Source: Branchiostoma lanceolatum (taxonomy: Eukaryota; Chordata; Leptocardii; Amphioxiformes; Branchiostomatidae). Taken from it: 64,000 bases of DNA. The notes beneath the pieces are model-generated. The model did not search any database. It had not been told where the DNA came from and saw only the letters and a list, made by a program, of their open reading frames with translations. Shown here in pieces: positions 13,201-25,300 of the stretch. Both the position numbers and the translations under genes were made by a program. Within the stretch, counting starts at the first letter, position 1. Each line of letters opens with the position of its first letter. The stretch covers positions 2,926,001 through 2,990,000 of the forward strand of contig NC_089736.1 in the NCBI RefSeq assembly GCF_035083965.1, given 5' to 3'.

Positions 13201-16200
13201 CTCTCTAATGTAATAATTCTGCAAACTGGCGGAAATTTATTGTTAGAATAAAGACTCGGTGCAGTGAAGAAGAAGACTCTTGATTCAGGCCACAAAAATT
13301 TATTTCCTTGGTTGTCAGACAACTTCTATGGTGAAATTTAGGCAAGAGGATCTAAGTTCACTCCCTAAAACCAAGGAGGTTCGATCGATCAAACCTGTAC
13401 AAGTGATGATGACCACCTGTATATAATTATAAGGACCACCTGGCCAAAATTAAGAATCCTACCTATAGTAGTGACCACCTGTTCACATAGACCAGGTTTT
13501 ATCGGTCCCCTGGGTGGTCTTCTTGGGCAGGTTTGTCTGCAATTGAACCTCAGTTTGAGGCATTGGCCCTCCTTGCTGAAACTGAGTGCACGAAGGCATA
13601 AACAAGCCCCAGGCACAGCTTTCATGTTTAGCACACATCAAATTAGATTGGTCTGGTGCCAGTCTGAATATGGGCTTAAAAGAATCCTCAAACCATCTAG
13701 TCTAGACTATATAGACCACCAGGAATTGACTGAAAGAAACATTTATGAATTACAAAATTAACAGAAAGAGTGAATTTCAAGCCTCTTACAATGTATGACT
13801 GTGTATTCTTATGATATTAAAGAATTAAAGCTCACGCTCCAGTTATGATTTGATAAATATGGCAAAGATGATATCATTGTGCCATCTGAATCTGATATCA
13901 TCAAACACTCATCAGGCATAATTGAAGATGGCACCCAAAGGACCTTCATGGAATCATACATATGACATGGTCTCATTGACATGTACATCAAGATAAAACT
14001 TACTTCCATTTATCATACCTTGCAGATGATTACCCTGTTCCTGTTTATGAAAATTCACATTTAGCTTCCCAACACTTTAAACTGAAGAGAATGAAGAAAA
14101 CTGTCCTTTACCCCAGAATGCATTTCTATCAAAGACTGAAAGAGGAAGGAATATTCAACCTGTCAGTTTGAATATAGAAGGTTGTTTTCCAAATTTCTCA
14201 GGTACCAAGTTGAAAGTCCATATATCTTATATTGTTACGGAATAAACATCCCTTGTTTCATTTAAAATTCTGTTGTTATTTTTGTCACGTAAGAAATCCC
14301 TTAATCTCAGTTACATTACATTATTCATCTCCGTTGGAGGAATTATGTTATCATTACCGAATTTCGGTTACTATTATTATATCTGATCTCTTATTATTTG
14401 TATATGATAATTTCTAGTTGGATGGTTCCCTTATTATATTGTATTATGTTCTTTGAATAAAAAAAATTAAAAAAATCCCTTCCTTCAATGTAGTTGTCTA
14501 ACAATTTCCTTCCATACTTTTCTCCAACAATTAATATGGATGTACTTTATTCAAATTCAAAAAAATATTTCACCTTGAAATTTTCTGGCAGGTGCTACAT
14601 GTAATGTTAGTTTCCTTCCGAATTCAAAGCAGCGTGCGTGTGTGATTCGTCCTTGAACAGGAGGAACTATTAGTTATCGGTTATTGTCTGGGCCAGTCTG
14701 GGAATTTCCACCTACATGTTATTCAGATCCACCTGTTACGAAACGTCTGGCGTGTATAATAGGCTGGGATATGAGACTGTGACCTCTGTTTGTGACCCGG
14801 AATCCGAGACACAAACGCTTGTCAGTCACACACACAACCACGCAGACCAAGGCACTGTGCAGAATCTTTGAAAGGAATGTACCAGGCAGTAGTCCGAAGT
14901 ATTAGCCTCGTAGCCATTCCAATAGCTGCCAGGTTAAGTGTAGGTCCCGTGTTTGAGTAGAGCCACACTTCGAGCATTTTAAAGAACCCATCATATTCAT
15001 ATGCACACGAAAAGACTTAGAGGTCTATCCTGGTGTGGGTGATCAAACATTACATTGATAGATAAAAGTCTACAGAATCTTCAAATTTCATTACATGAAC
15101 ATGATGAAGGCAATTGCCTCAACAGAAAGATGACAGAACCCTAAGACTTACGGTTACACAGCTTTGAACAAATTTATTACCTAAGATGTAGTTTTACAGT
15201 GTTTGTCTTCAAGTTCAAGCATTCTCCCTGCTATCTGATCACCCATGCACAAAACTGATCTATTGCTTCACTGATGCATCAGTTGGGAGATGACAGGCTC
15301 TTCATTACTCTGATGTCCCACTATAATTGTTCAGCTCCAATACCTGTCTTTCCAATTCCACCCTCCCTGATCATGTAGTGAATGCACAGCTATATAATTG
15401 CTGCCATGATTACTCTGCTCCAGCGACACTACTCAGTCAATAACCTTCATCCCTTACATAATGGCTAACCTTAGATAACCATTGACATGATATATAGGTA
15501 GATGGTGACTGCCTGGGAGTTTATATTGTGATATAGATAACTCTGGGTCTGATATTGTAGTCTCCAAGCAGACCTACGGGTTGGCAAAGACCGTATCCAA
15601 CAGGCAGAAGGAGTTTTCATTGCCAACCAAAGTCTCATAGCCACCCACTTAGATTGCATTACAAGCTCCTTCTTCCAGTTGGATACGGTCTTTGCAATCT
15701 ATTGGGTCTGGTTGGAGACTACTGATATTGAGCCTTGTTGACAAATGTTTGAGCTAATTTCTGATCCATAAACCCCGGAAAAAATTTTGAAGTTGTTCAA
15801 CTTACCAAATATCAGGTTGTTAACGTTACCCTACAATCATAGAATTTCTTCTAGTTCTATCAGCTGTACATGCAAGTTGAAGGCATCTTCCCAGAAATAT
15901 AGAGCAGGATGGGGGGAGGGGGGCACACACCCCTCAAGATCAGAGGAGTCCGAGAGCAGCATTTTGCTTTTTCCAGACACAAATGAAATGGAAGTCACTG
16001 TCTCCAGCTTTAAATTTTTTTCCGTCCCACTCATTGTTTGGAAGCTGACTTTTGTAATTTTCGTTGTTGAATTTGTTATTTTAAGCTTTAAGAAAATACA
16101 TTTTCATCAGTTTTATCTCATGAAATTGATATTTTTGGGACCAAAGGAGTTGAATTTCTGTCCCAACAAGCAAATTTCCATCCCGGGATGGAAGGACGGG

Positions 16201-18687
16201 TCCTGGAGACAGCCCAGCATCCTGCAACTTCAGCTTGGAGGATGGAGCTGGGATTAGAACAGGATGGAGGAACGCCACTGTTCCATTCTTTAGGGAAATC
16301 CCTGAGTTGTAGTACTTGTACAATGTAGGTGGGTATTTGGAGCCCATGGATGTAATATCTGGGCATGTCGGTTGAGCACATAACAGTACGTGGCACGGAG
16401 AGGGAGTATATTTAAGTGGATGTCATCGGACAGATTATCCCACATTGTCGGGATACCGGCCGCCTCAGGTCTGACATGCTGGCAGAATGGTGGCGGGGAT
16501 GTTAAATATGGCTCCGTACGTCAATGTATAGGGGGGAGCAGACATGTTCCCTTGGTGCAAGCTGTAACGCAACCCCGTTTCTTGGCCATATTGATTAAAA
16601 ATCCGTGGATCCTTGGATCGGAGCTCAGTCCTAGGGTCGGCTGAGCTCGGACATTGTAAGGGATGCATTCCTCATTTCGGATGGTGACGTAAAGCCGGTG
16701 GGCCCGTGTATGAGGGAGCTCCAGGTGTAAGCTTCAAATCTTTGCATGTAAAAGAACCCAACACACTTATCAAGAAGAGTAGGGGCGACCCGGCGTACTT
16801 GGCCAAAGATAAGGGAGCCGTAGGGAAGCTGAATTGTACTTATAGCTAACGAAAAAGTGTCATGCTTCGTCCTCAGTCTGAGGTTTGCCCGTATTTCCAC
16901 TTTTACTTTCCATCTTTGCTTGCAACAGGATGCACATACGTCTCTTTCTGAATGTTTAATCTGGAAAGGAAACTGCTGAAGGGACTGTATTTTCTTGTTG
17001 GAGACGAGTATAGTTCCTAAGGACAACATATCCATTTGCCCCAAATTTTATCTAAATTGTTTCTGTATCAGTGAGTTCGTCACAACGCATGTACATGTAG
17101 TCTGGACGTTGTCCTAATTAAGTTAATGCCTACTTGATTAGATTTAGAATTAGAAGGTGTTTGTCAGTTCACCAATACACTTAAGGATACAGGCTTTTCA
17201 TAGTCAGCAGCTGACCCAATAAAACAAAACGTCAATCCAAATGAAGGCATATAATAATAACAATAATAATAATATCAGGTGTATTTGCAGCCAGTGCCAC
17301 AGGCAGGTACCCAATGTGTAGGGTAATGAGGCTGTTTAACGTGTTTGAGGCACCTCCTCGAGCACGGGACCCCCGTTTTACGTCCCTCCCGGAAGACGAT
17401 TTCGTGGAAAGCTTCGTGAGGCTACAGCAATCCGGACGTCCTTGGTTGGTCCCCCATCCAAGCACTGTCCGGACCGCGCGTTGCTTAACTTCCGAGATCG
17501 AGGGATCGGGTGTATCCAACGCGCCACGCGGCCGTAGTAATGGCTAGCTTATATAAGTTATGATGTTACCTAAATACCTATCTGTGTATACAGCCGGTAT
17601 AACCACCCTTCAGCCATTCAGTGTAACACACCAGCTTCGCAGGCACGCGGTGCAGCAGCAGCTGGTTATATTACACTAAACAACACTGAACCTATACAGA
17701 TTTTTATTTTCATAACCATTGAATTATCATTCTTATTCTCTGCTCATTCAGTCATTGTTATTTTTCCTATATTGAGTCTTGGCACTATCCCCAAATGTTA
17801 GTATGATTTGCCAAACAAAAGCTGCAGGGACCTTTCACACACATAGAGATAGCCCACTGCACTTGTGTGTACTGTGCCAAGATACAACTGATCCTGTATT
17901 TGTACTCTTAATTTCAAAGTAAACACTGTGAAGTTCAACAAATCAAGGAACAGGAAGTACAGAATCAAGTTCAAAATCGGGGGATGCAGCTAGATTTAAA
18001 GCACTGGTGTGAATTTTTCCTAATGGCTGCTACAAGAACTGTACACCACTACAGACCCGTAGTATATGTGGGACAGGGCATTTCTGTCCAGCTGTCAAAA
18101 ATGGAAGTCAGGCACATGCCCTACATGTGTGTGGGGTGGGGGGCGAGTGTCATGTTGTGTCATGCGAATTTTAGGACAACTACGATGGGATCTCTTAGGC
18201 GCTATGGACAAACCACCGATAGGCTTTAGATCTGACATTGTCCATATTTGATGATAACGCTAGGCAAAGGGAAGGCCTGGAACAAATCGATGAAACAAAA
18301 CCTCATCAGCTGATAGCCCAGCTCGGTGAACATGGCCGATGCTTTGTTTGCTTGTCAGTTTCACAAGCACGATCCTAACACGGGATTTCGCAAGATACGT
18401 GCGATCAACTGGGTCAAATCTAAAGGAAGCATGTGGGGAAGGATTAGAAGAGGAGATTTTAGATATAGAAACTTGTTTACATGATTTTATAACTCTATAA
18501 CAACAACAAGCACGCATGTGATGGGGGGGGGGGTACCTTCGGCGACTTCCCTGTCGCTGATATGCTGGAGGTTGGCGCTGCTCTCTTCCTTCGGTACTTC
18601 CGGTTCAGGCGCGTACACATCCGACCTGTCCTTCTTCTTCCCCCTCTGTCCCTGTGGCGCCACACAGCAGGCGTTCGAGTTCCCCAT
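4224..18687 (-). CDS. CCNY: Cyclin Y (membrane-linked CDK14/16 activator)
   Basis: Ten coding exons on the minus strand join in consistent phase: 18687-18537, 10665-10582, 9458-9403, 8274-8168, 7500-7465, 7198-7138, 6716-6597, 5772-5606, 5122-4960 and 4337-4224, giving 352 aa (human CCNY 341). The start MGNSNACC supplies Gly2 for N-myristoylation and Cys7/Cys8 for palmitoylation, as in the family, which anchors the protein at the plasma membrane. The N-terminal NLQHISDRE and HPRASTIFL motifs are conserved. The cyclin box covers about residues 166-315, with recognisable stretches [39 protein letters not shown] and [20 protein letters not shown]. The two regions used by 14-3-3 in vertebrates, around SSCST (about residue 110) and TVSAEN (about residue 338), are present. 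Known role: activates CDK14/CDK16, including LRP6 phosphorylation in Wnt signalling. Orthology is confident; the 5' UTR is not defined. Confidence 0.96.
4806..4865 (-). repeat. Copy of cyclin Y exon 9 end and donor site
   Basis: This segment repeats the last codons of exon 9 (encoding AQRLE), the GT donor and about 20 bases of the following intron; the true border is at 4960. The exon-like end of the copy is at 4837, exactly 123 bases downstream. All 41 intervening codons are open in the exon frame, so the copy could act as an in-frame alternative donor. Confidence 0.85.
5307..5330. repeat. Homopolymer T9 followed by G15
   Basis: A run of nine T is followed directly by fifteen G in the cyclin Y intron between exons 8 and 9. 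It is low-complexity sequence of uncertain true length and a likely place for assembly error. Confidence 0.9.
5747..6310 (-). repeat. Three copies of cyclin Y exon 8 acceptor border
   Basis: The true exon 8 starts at 5772 with a TTTCTCAG acceptor and encodes VYLERLL. The same acceptor plus exon start recurs upstream in the gene with exon-like starts at 5847 (VYLERLLN) and 6297 (VYLKRVL). The first copy is 75 bases from the real start, a multiple of three, and the sequence between has no stop, so its use would add 25 residues in frame. The copy at 6297 is more degraded. Confidence 0.85.
6149..6274 (+). repeat. Dispersed 125-bp repeat, copy 1
   Basis: A stretch containing GGGCAAATATTTATCGACTG and ending near TGTTTCAGGGCAGAT recurs almost identically at 11221-11342. 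Both copies are in cyclin Y introns and in the same orientation. No terminal inverted repeats are obvious, and its class is unknown. Confidence 0.75.
8334..8463. mobile_element. Foldback element, CTCCAAGCAGAT family, copy 1
   Basis: Two imperfect inverted arms of about 59 bases flank a spacer of about 12 bases. The outer end reads CTCCAAGCAGATC. Related elements occur at 15.55-15.73 kb and 63.06-63.20 kb. It lies in a cyclin Y intron next to exon 4 and is a nonautonomous MITE-like hairpin. Confidence 0.7.
8468..8568. repeat. Imperfect hairpin beside the foldback element
   Basis: The left arm (around CCTGGGCACCATCC, then GTTACCACTGGCT) is inverted in the right arm (AGCCAGCGGTAAC, then GGATGGTACCCAGG). 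A half-related sequence is found near 19.50 kb. It looks like a second, independent short foldback element. Confidence 0.6.
11221..11342 (+). repeat. Dispersed 125-bp repeat, copy 2
   Basis: This is near identical to the segment at 6149-6274 in the same gene, with small deletions. The shared part runs from GGGCAAATATTTATCGACTG to the TGTTTCAGGGCAGAT stretch. Confidence 0.75.
12816..13020 (+). repeat. Tandem duplication, about 130-bp unit
   Basis: Two neighbouring segments both contain CAAGTCAAGATACAT followed by GGAGCTTTCACCTCAAACTA. The second is shorter and diverged. It sits in cyclin Y intron 1 and has no coding signal. Confidence 0.7.
14905..15040 (+). mobile_element. SINE core fragment
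   Basis: The stretch GTAGGTCCCGTGTTTGAG followed by TTTTAAAGAACCCATCA resembles the conserved middle of the elements at 16.68-16.86 kb and 17.25-17.54 kb. No promoter part was recognised, so this is probably a 5'-truncated copy. Confidence 0.45.
15551..15729. mobile_element. Foldback element, CTCCAAGCAGAT family, copy 2
   Basis: Arms at 15551-15613 and 15666-15729 are imperfect inverted copies containing GCAAAGACCGTATCCAAC, with a 52-base spacer. The outer ends read CTCCAAGCAGACC and GGTCTGGTTGGAG. It matches the element at 63.06-63.20 kb closely. Confidence 0.8.
15996..16213. mobile_element. MITE with CTGTCTCCAG ends, copy 1
   Basis: The element opens with CTGTCTCCAGCTTTAAAT and closes with CCTGGAGACAGCCC, giving short terminal inverted repeats. 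A same-orientation relative lies at 32260-32468 with matching internal sequence (CCCAACAAGCAAATTTC). A 156-codon open frame that crosses this element is not a gene. Confidence 0.75.
16675..16860 (+). mobile_element. SINE core fragment with conserved middle
   Basis: The stretch contains GGTGACGTAAAGCCGGTGGG, then GTAAAAGAACCCAACACACT and AAGAGTAGGGG. The GACGTAAA...GTCCCGTG-type core is shared with the 5S-derived element just downstream on the other strand, so both probably belong to one conserved SINE superfamily. The assignment is by pattern only. Confidence 0.55.
17250..17537 (-). mobile_element. 5S rRNA-derived SINE
   Basis: Read on the minus strand from 17537, the element begins CTACGGCC and contains CCCGATC, GATCTCGGAAGTTAAGC and GTGCTTGGATGGGGGACC, which match the 5S rRNA internal promoter region. 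It continues into a non-5S body with GGGACGTAAAACGGGGGTCC and ends in an ATT-rich tail at about 17250-17277. A 5S head, a conserved body and a simple tail define a SINE3-type or 5S-headed retroposon rather than a functional 5S gene, because the 5S match diverges and no terminator follows it. Confidence 0.8.
17586..17700. repeat. Dispersed element with CAGCTGGTTATATTACAC
   Basis: The segment has TATAACCACCCTTC, then GTGTAACACACCAGCTTCGC and CAGCTGGTTATATTACAC. Partial relatives occur at about 10.74-10.80 kb (same strand) and 27.07-27.16 kb (opposite strand). Its internal partial symmetry suggests a MITE. Confidence 0.6.
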
Positions 18688-19030
18688 TTTGGGTCGAAAA
18701 ACGTCAGATTTGGGACAAAACCTGGAACAACACCAGAATCAGTCCGGGCGCGATGCGTGCACGATTGATGCACAAGGCCGCCGGCACCGGCGGGCTTTTC
18801 CGTCCGAAATGCAGCGAAATAAGCAGCCGATCACGCTGCTAGGAGATGCACAGGGGTCCAAACAGTTCTGAGGTTGCTTCGACCTCTTTTCTCCATCCTT
18901 GCACGTCCAGAAGTGTCGGAAAATCGATGAAATTTGGGGCAAAAACGCAGGAAATCCTCAGGCCTTGTGCAGGGAGCGGTCCCAAGCCGAGCACTGACCC
19001 TGATTGGTCACCTGAACCCTTGACGTCATT
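18688..19030 (-). promoter_or_regulatory. Putative cyclin Y promoter and 5' UTR
   Basis: The region just upstream of the cyclin Y ATG is richer in CpG than its surroundings. About 315-340 bases upstream of the ATG it has a CCAAT box (ATTGG on the plus strand at 19003-19007) and a palindromic CRE, TGACGTCA, at 19021-19028. No TATA box was noticed. The start of transcription is not defined by sequence alone. Confidence 0.5.
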
Positions 19031-22000
19031 CGGGGCTAGTAGTAGATAAAGAGCTTTGAGGGTAATCTTTGTTGGAGGATCAGAATGGGGGTCAACTTCC
19101 TGATTGTCGAAAAGCACTGACTTCTCTCCAAGCAGATGGAGGAATGGAAAATGTTAATCTTTTCTGTATGGTTGGATGTCAGAAAAGCAGGAATGGAAGA
19201 AAGCATGACTAATTCCCATCTAAATACCTGTTTGAAAAACAGATTGAAATCTGTTTGAAACACTGAAAAAGATCTGCTTTGACTTTGAGATTTGAGATCT
19301 ACCATGACATCTATATTACATTGAGATATTTACCAGTGTGTTTGTAATCAGCTTACAGATGTGATTTTTGTGGCAGAGACTGCCATTCTCGTATAGGGCT
19401 CTTTAGCCATAGTCGATGCTGTTGGGCTGTTGTGAATTAGGATTTTACCATGGTCAATACTGACCGACGGAGGCCATATATGTAATCAAAACCATCCTCC
19501 GTCATTACCACTGGCTCTCCCTTTTTGCTTGCTTACCATGGACCCAGGATAATAAACTGCATACTAAAGTATTGTTCTCAAATATTTGGGTAAGCTTGTC
19601 TATTATTACAAAGATCAAATTGCGGTAAGGTTTGCTAATTTAATTTCTTCCCTTTAGTTTCATAGAAAAAAAGGCCTTCTAAGGACAAGACTAATGTGAA
19701 AGAGAAAAAAGGCTCAACTTTTTTAAAACCGAAAAACCTTGGATTTCATTCCATTCCAGTTTGTTCAGACTTTTTCTGGTGAAAATAGTAGAATCATACA
19801 AATTAATCTTAGTTACTTTGCCCATAAGCTTCATAACTTTCCACACTTGAATCTATTCTATTGAGTGCTGTTCTTGCATATTTTCAAAACTACCAAGTTG
19901 CTTAAAGGAACAGTACCATTAACAAAAAAAAAAGACATCACCATCAACTTTCCACTGAACATGTTTTACTTTATTTCTTCCTCCAGCAGAATTCTAGACA
20001 TAAGTTTTGGACAGATTCTTAAATTATGCTATTACATGTACAAGGAGAAAAATGTAGTTGACCAAAACGACAATTTGCTGTTCATGTTGTCACCAGTATA
20101 AATGGTGGTAGAGGGATACATGTACATGTAACTTGTGATTCTGATAGTCATCCAACATTAGGCTTATGTACACTTCTTCAAACTTTCCAAGGTGAATAGG
20201 AATCTCAATATATCACCTCTGTATCTCAGTACAAAGTATATAACTTCATAAGTACTGATGTCTGGCACAAGGAAATTGTATGTATGGCATACTGAATGCA
20301 TATGTAGCTATGCCAGCTAAACAATATACAAGGGAACTTAACTTCAGAATCGGAACCTGTACATTATTCTAGGAAAACAAACTAAGTTCTGTTTGGCCTC
20401 TCGCTAACTCCAGGAAGAGTAGTGAAGTACACTTGTGTACTTCACTAATGGAAGTCGTTTTACCAATAAACATGTTTACTGCAGTGTTGCTTTAAATACA
20501 CACAAGGCCTATAGGCGCTTCTGATATACAGCTTATAATGCATTCTTTCCTCATTGCACAAAATCATGTCAGACTTTGCAACAGAAACCGGCAGGAAAAG
20601 CAATCAACTCCAGCTTGCAGTATCTTTCTTTCCACTATATAATCTAATACTACAATAAATGATCTCAGAGGAAGAAAACTATATGATAAACACAACAAAA
20701 GTATTCCTACTGCCCTAGCCTTATTTATTATCAACATACTTTTTTTACGTTGTGGGAAACTTTCAATTAACAAAAAGTGCAGCATGCATCATTTTTGCTA
20801 GCTTTATCAAACCGTAGATAACTTATAAGAGTTCATCTTTGTATATTCGTGATAAACCAAAGACAATATACTTACTAACTGCTTTCAATCAGCAACTTTA
20901 TGATAAGTTCTATACCTTCAACATGTAATATTCTCTAGATATCTCTCTTAACAACGGATAGTTATCTAAATCATATTGCTCTTTAAGTACAGATAACATA
21001 GATTTTCTTCAAATCAATCTGGAAAACAAGCTGTTTGTTCCAGTTACAGTTCTGGCAAAAAAATTTATAGTACGAATCACGGGACATCAAAATCCATTGT
21101 TAACCATAACAGTGTCTTTCTGTTCGCCAATGCTACCATCATGCATCAATACATAGAATGTCTACATATGGACACACATGTAGAATGTTCATGTGCAAAT
21201 ATGTCAGATGGAAAATAGTCAAGTAAGATCTGATGAAGAATTATCACGTCACAAATTAAAGAACTTTGAAAACAAAAAAATAAAGAATACATTGAAAATA
21301 GACAACCCTGGCTCTGATATCTACATGTACATGGTTGCCTTGGAAACTGTTGCCATGCCATGGAGATTCAGTTCCACATCTTTTCTTTACTGTAAATCTA
21401 AGAGTCAGAGATCCCTTCAGTTGCAGTAAGAAACCATCCTGCGCTAACATTTTACAGTTTGACAGGGAAAAGCTTATGTACATGTCTCTGACTGACTGAC
21501 TGTTGAGTACATTGTTGACTCCAGTGTTTGTAAGTTGTATCAGTGATACAAAGTGACTGTGCAGAGGCACTATCACACAGCGTAGTCATGCTCTAACATC
21601 TACAATTTGAATGGGTCAACTGAAACACTGAATGTAAATGTATGTCTCTATCTGCATGTTGCTTCAGTGTTGCAATGTTTGTAAGATTGAACACAGTCTG
21701 TGCTGGAGAGTAGACGAATAATGACTGTACATGGTTCGAAAATCATTCCACTCAATTTATCAAGTCATCAAAGAGACATGTTCAAATATACTACATATAA
21801 TATGACTGTGGCTGACTGGTCCTTCACTGCTCCAGGGTTGCCAACTGTCAGTGTTGGTCGCTGGATCGAGTCTGGGCAACCACATCCTCAAAACAGTCCC
21901 TAGAAGAGGGCAGAGAAACCGGGTACATGTAAATATGAGAACAACATTAGAGCGGCAAACTTGTGAAATATAGCAAGACATTATCTTGTGAAGCAACATG

Positions 22001-22327
22001 AAATCACTCATGTTATGCATATCAGCAAGATGAAAAGTCCACATTCAATGACCTAAATGTATCAAGGGTAATAAATCAATCACTATAAACCTGGATTTAG
22101 AAGAAAAGTGAAAGAAAAAAAACTTCACATTTTCCTAAAAGTATAAGGCAAAGGACTAGCAAACTATGTCTTTATGGAACAATCATTTTTGCGGTGGTTT
22201 TAAGATTGCGGTTTAAGGTTACCACGAAAACCACAAAGTGGTTTTAAATTCCTGGTGAAGAGATTATTGCGAAAACCATTAATGTTAAACTATTGCAAAA
22301 TTTTATAGTCTATATTCAGAAAAAGCC
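19031..22327. other. Intergenic, between cyclin Y 5' end and USP37 3' end
   Basis: This AT-rich stretch separates the cyclin Y promoter from the USP37 stop codon at 22328. It contains a fragment related to the hairpin at 8.47 kb (near 19.50 kb) and a repeat tract with alternating GCGGTTTTAAG-like words near 22.18-22.30 kb that is also seen near 12.0-12.25 and 39.95-40.09 kb. No conserved coding exon was found. Part may be USP37 3' UTR. Confidence 0.6.
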
Positions 22328-25300
22328 TTACTTGTTCATGTAGAAGAAGATATATCCTGACGTCTGTCGTTTTTCCCTGACGCATCTCTCGGAGGTGCGC
22401 TCCACGTGGGAGTCATCCCACTTCAGCCAGGCACGCTTCTGCATGTCGTACACATCACTGATGTAGTGCCCTGGGGGAAGATAAAAAAAATATTATAATT
22501 TTATTATGATTTTGTAATAGGAAATAAACTATATTTTGTAATAGCCTGCTAACTACCATTGCGAGCTTGTCACTATCTCTTGGGAAAAAGTAGTGATGAA
22601 AGTTTAACTTAGCAGAAGGACTACCAACACGTTTGCAGGTACATATACATGTAAGACCACCGTTAGCTATGTGAAAGACCTCAAACACACATGCAATCGT
22701 CAAAGAGTACATCGTAGTACATGTTGAGTCTTGTATTGGAAAATATGAACGAAATATTTTGTTTTGTAACTACACATGTATCTCCAACTTAAAAGCAGTA
22801 CTTGAATCTTGTAAATACAATTCCAATGATTATTTATTGTTCGTAACCTTGCCTAACTAATCATGATGATAGAGCTCTATATGAACATTATTATTTAGAG
22901 CTGCAGTTCTCCATATTGTAGAATCTGAAATCTATACTATTGAGAAAAGTAAGCTGTTATGCAACTATCTACATGTCATGTATGACATTAACGTGACCCA
23001 TTTCAATTTTCAGTTTAAATCTAGGACCCTCTATTCTCCACAAAAGGGTGTAAAACAGCGTTGATCCCCAAACCCCTTTTTGTGCTGTAACAGTTGTTCC
23101 TTCTGTTGAGGTGGGAAACATACCTGAGGAGGACTTCTTGCCGATGTGATTCACCACACTGACCAGACGGTAAGAGTAGGGCAGATCTCCAGTCTGGGGA
23201 AACAACACAACATGTTACTCATGACAGTTCATTACTGGCATCTAAGGTAAAAGTGCATAGGTTCTATAAACATGCATAAGCGCACATAAAGGAATACAAA
23301 CACACACACACACACACACAAACACACATTGTCAAACACACTCATTTAAAAACACTATTGAATAAAGCAAAAAGAACAAAACAACTCACCACCACCTTTT
23401 CTTCTAAAGCATTCAAAAAGACTTCACATACACCATACAAGTATATTCCATCTTACAGACAAAGCTCCAAACTGACCTCAGCATTTTTCCTAATGGCCTC
23501 TGTTTCCTCCATCGACCTTGCGAACTCAGCCATCGCTACGTCTTCTTCTTCCGAGATTTCCTCCTCAAATGGATCCATCTCAAAGGACTGGTCATATTCT
23601 AAAAACAAGTAAGTCGTAAAGAAAATCTTTAGCAAACTGAAGGTGATGATATATTCACAGTAGTTTTATGTTTGTGGGTTTCAAAGTGACCTCATACCAC
23701 AAACTCATCACACTGAGAACATTTTTGTCTATCTCCTCCTTAAAGGGGCCCAAAGCAATATTATTAGGGCCCAAAAATAGGTTTTTGAAATTTGCAAAAA
23801 TTACACTAACGGAGATCTGAATAAAACAAACAAACAAACGAACCTTGCCGACTGAGCTCCAAGACCTTCCTCAACTCCTCCTTCTCTTTCTCTTCCCGCT
23901 CTTTCTGCAACGCCCGACTCTCGTCCAGCGCCCTCTGCATGTCTTCTTCCTCCTTCTGTCGATCACTCTGCTCACCCTGCTGGACATGCTCGGTGACCCA
24001 GTCTGGCAGGGTCAGACTAGGAACTGACCCTTGACCTAGTGACCCTTGACCTACTGACTCTTGACCTGCGACCTCCTCCTCAGGCTGCTGGTTTTCCTTG
24101 TCGCTCTCGCTTTCAACGTCGGCTTCGGAGTTGTTGTTTAGATCTTGGTTGTTGTTCGGGTCAGCGGAGGCGTTGTTGCCGCTTGCTCTACGCTGAGATG
24201 TGACGACAGAGGGAGCAACTTCCTCATTCATAGCCTCAGATTTGATTGTCTCTGCCGAATGTTCTGCTAGTTTTTCATGGAATTTGGCGACAATCTCATC
24301 AGGATCTTCAGACATGATTTCAGTAACAACTTCTGTCTTTATGCTGACTTCTTTTGGATCCTTCGTCTGAGCGAATATTTCTTGGAAATCATCTTGTTCA
24401 CTCTCAGTTTCATGTTTGGAACCCTTCACAGCTTCCCATACACACGTAGCCATCTTTGGAGAGCCAGTTCTCGTTTGGGGTGTTTCAGATTCACTGGTCT
24501 CCTCCACGTCTGTAGTGGAGATGGTTATGACTTCATAAAGCTGTGTTGAAGATTCGATCTCCGAATCTTGAGAACTGTTGGCACTTTCAATTTCTACCTT
24601 AGGTTTGCTCTTTTCTTCTCTCCTTCTTTTGACTTCTTTCAGCTGTGTGGAAGACTGGACCTCTTCATCTTGAGAGCTGCCTGTGCTTACGCTTTCATCC
24701 TTAGGTTTGCTCTTCTCTTCCCTCCTTCTTTTGACTCCTTCTGGCTGTCTGAAAGACTGCAACTCTTCATCTTCTGTGCTGTTATCCTCTGGTGCTCTCT
24801 GTTCTTCCTTTATTCCTCGAGGAATGGTATCACATTTGTCAGACAGGTCTGACTCCTCCTGAACGTCTCCACAACTTGCTTTCACTCCAACATCTGATGA
24901 TGTGAAACAGTTCTTCCTCAACCATTTACCCAAAGTCCTTTGACCGTTGCTCTTGGCGAAAGGTAGAGTCTTGTTGGCTCTACCACCACCTCCAGGGGAG
25001 CTCAGCCTCTTCTTTTTGCTACTCGACAGCCCGAGTTTGGAACCCCCGCCCTCTGAGTGATGCCTCCTCTTGACCTGACCTGGAGAGGCGTATCTGGTGT
25101 TGTCGTTTCCCCCACACAGACCCACAGTTTGGGGTTCCTCTGTATACTTGATCTCGAAGGTTTCTTCTTCTCCTTCGAAGAAGTCTAGCATGGTTGATGC
25201 ATCCTTTTCGCTTGTTCCGTTCACGTTCTTATCCTCACTGACGACAGAGAAGAGTTTAGCTTCAGGAGGGGGTTTCAGGGAGGATGGCTTGCTTGGAGTT

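Larger units (their letters stand above)
10666..18536. other. Cyclin Y intron 1 (7.9 kb)
   Basis: The largest cyclin Y intron joins exon 1 (ending at 18537) to exon 2 (starting at 10665). It holds the second 125-bp repeat (11.22 kb), a tandem duplication (12.8-13.0 kb), foldback and SINE elements (14.9-17.7 kb) and GC-rich sequence near exon 1. No additional conserved exon was recognised in it. Confidence 0.75.

Noticed and set aside
15787..16257. Plus-strand open frame of 156 codons
   Set aside because: It crosses a MITE that has a second copy at 32.26-32.47 kb and has no domain or splice context.
17430..17537. Functional 5S rRNA gene
   Set aside because: Only part of the 5S sequence is matched, and it leads into a SINE body with a simple tail.
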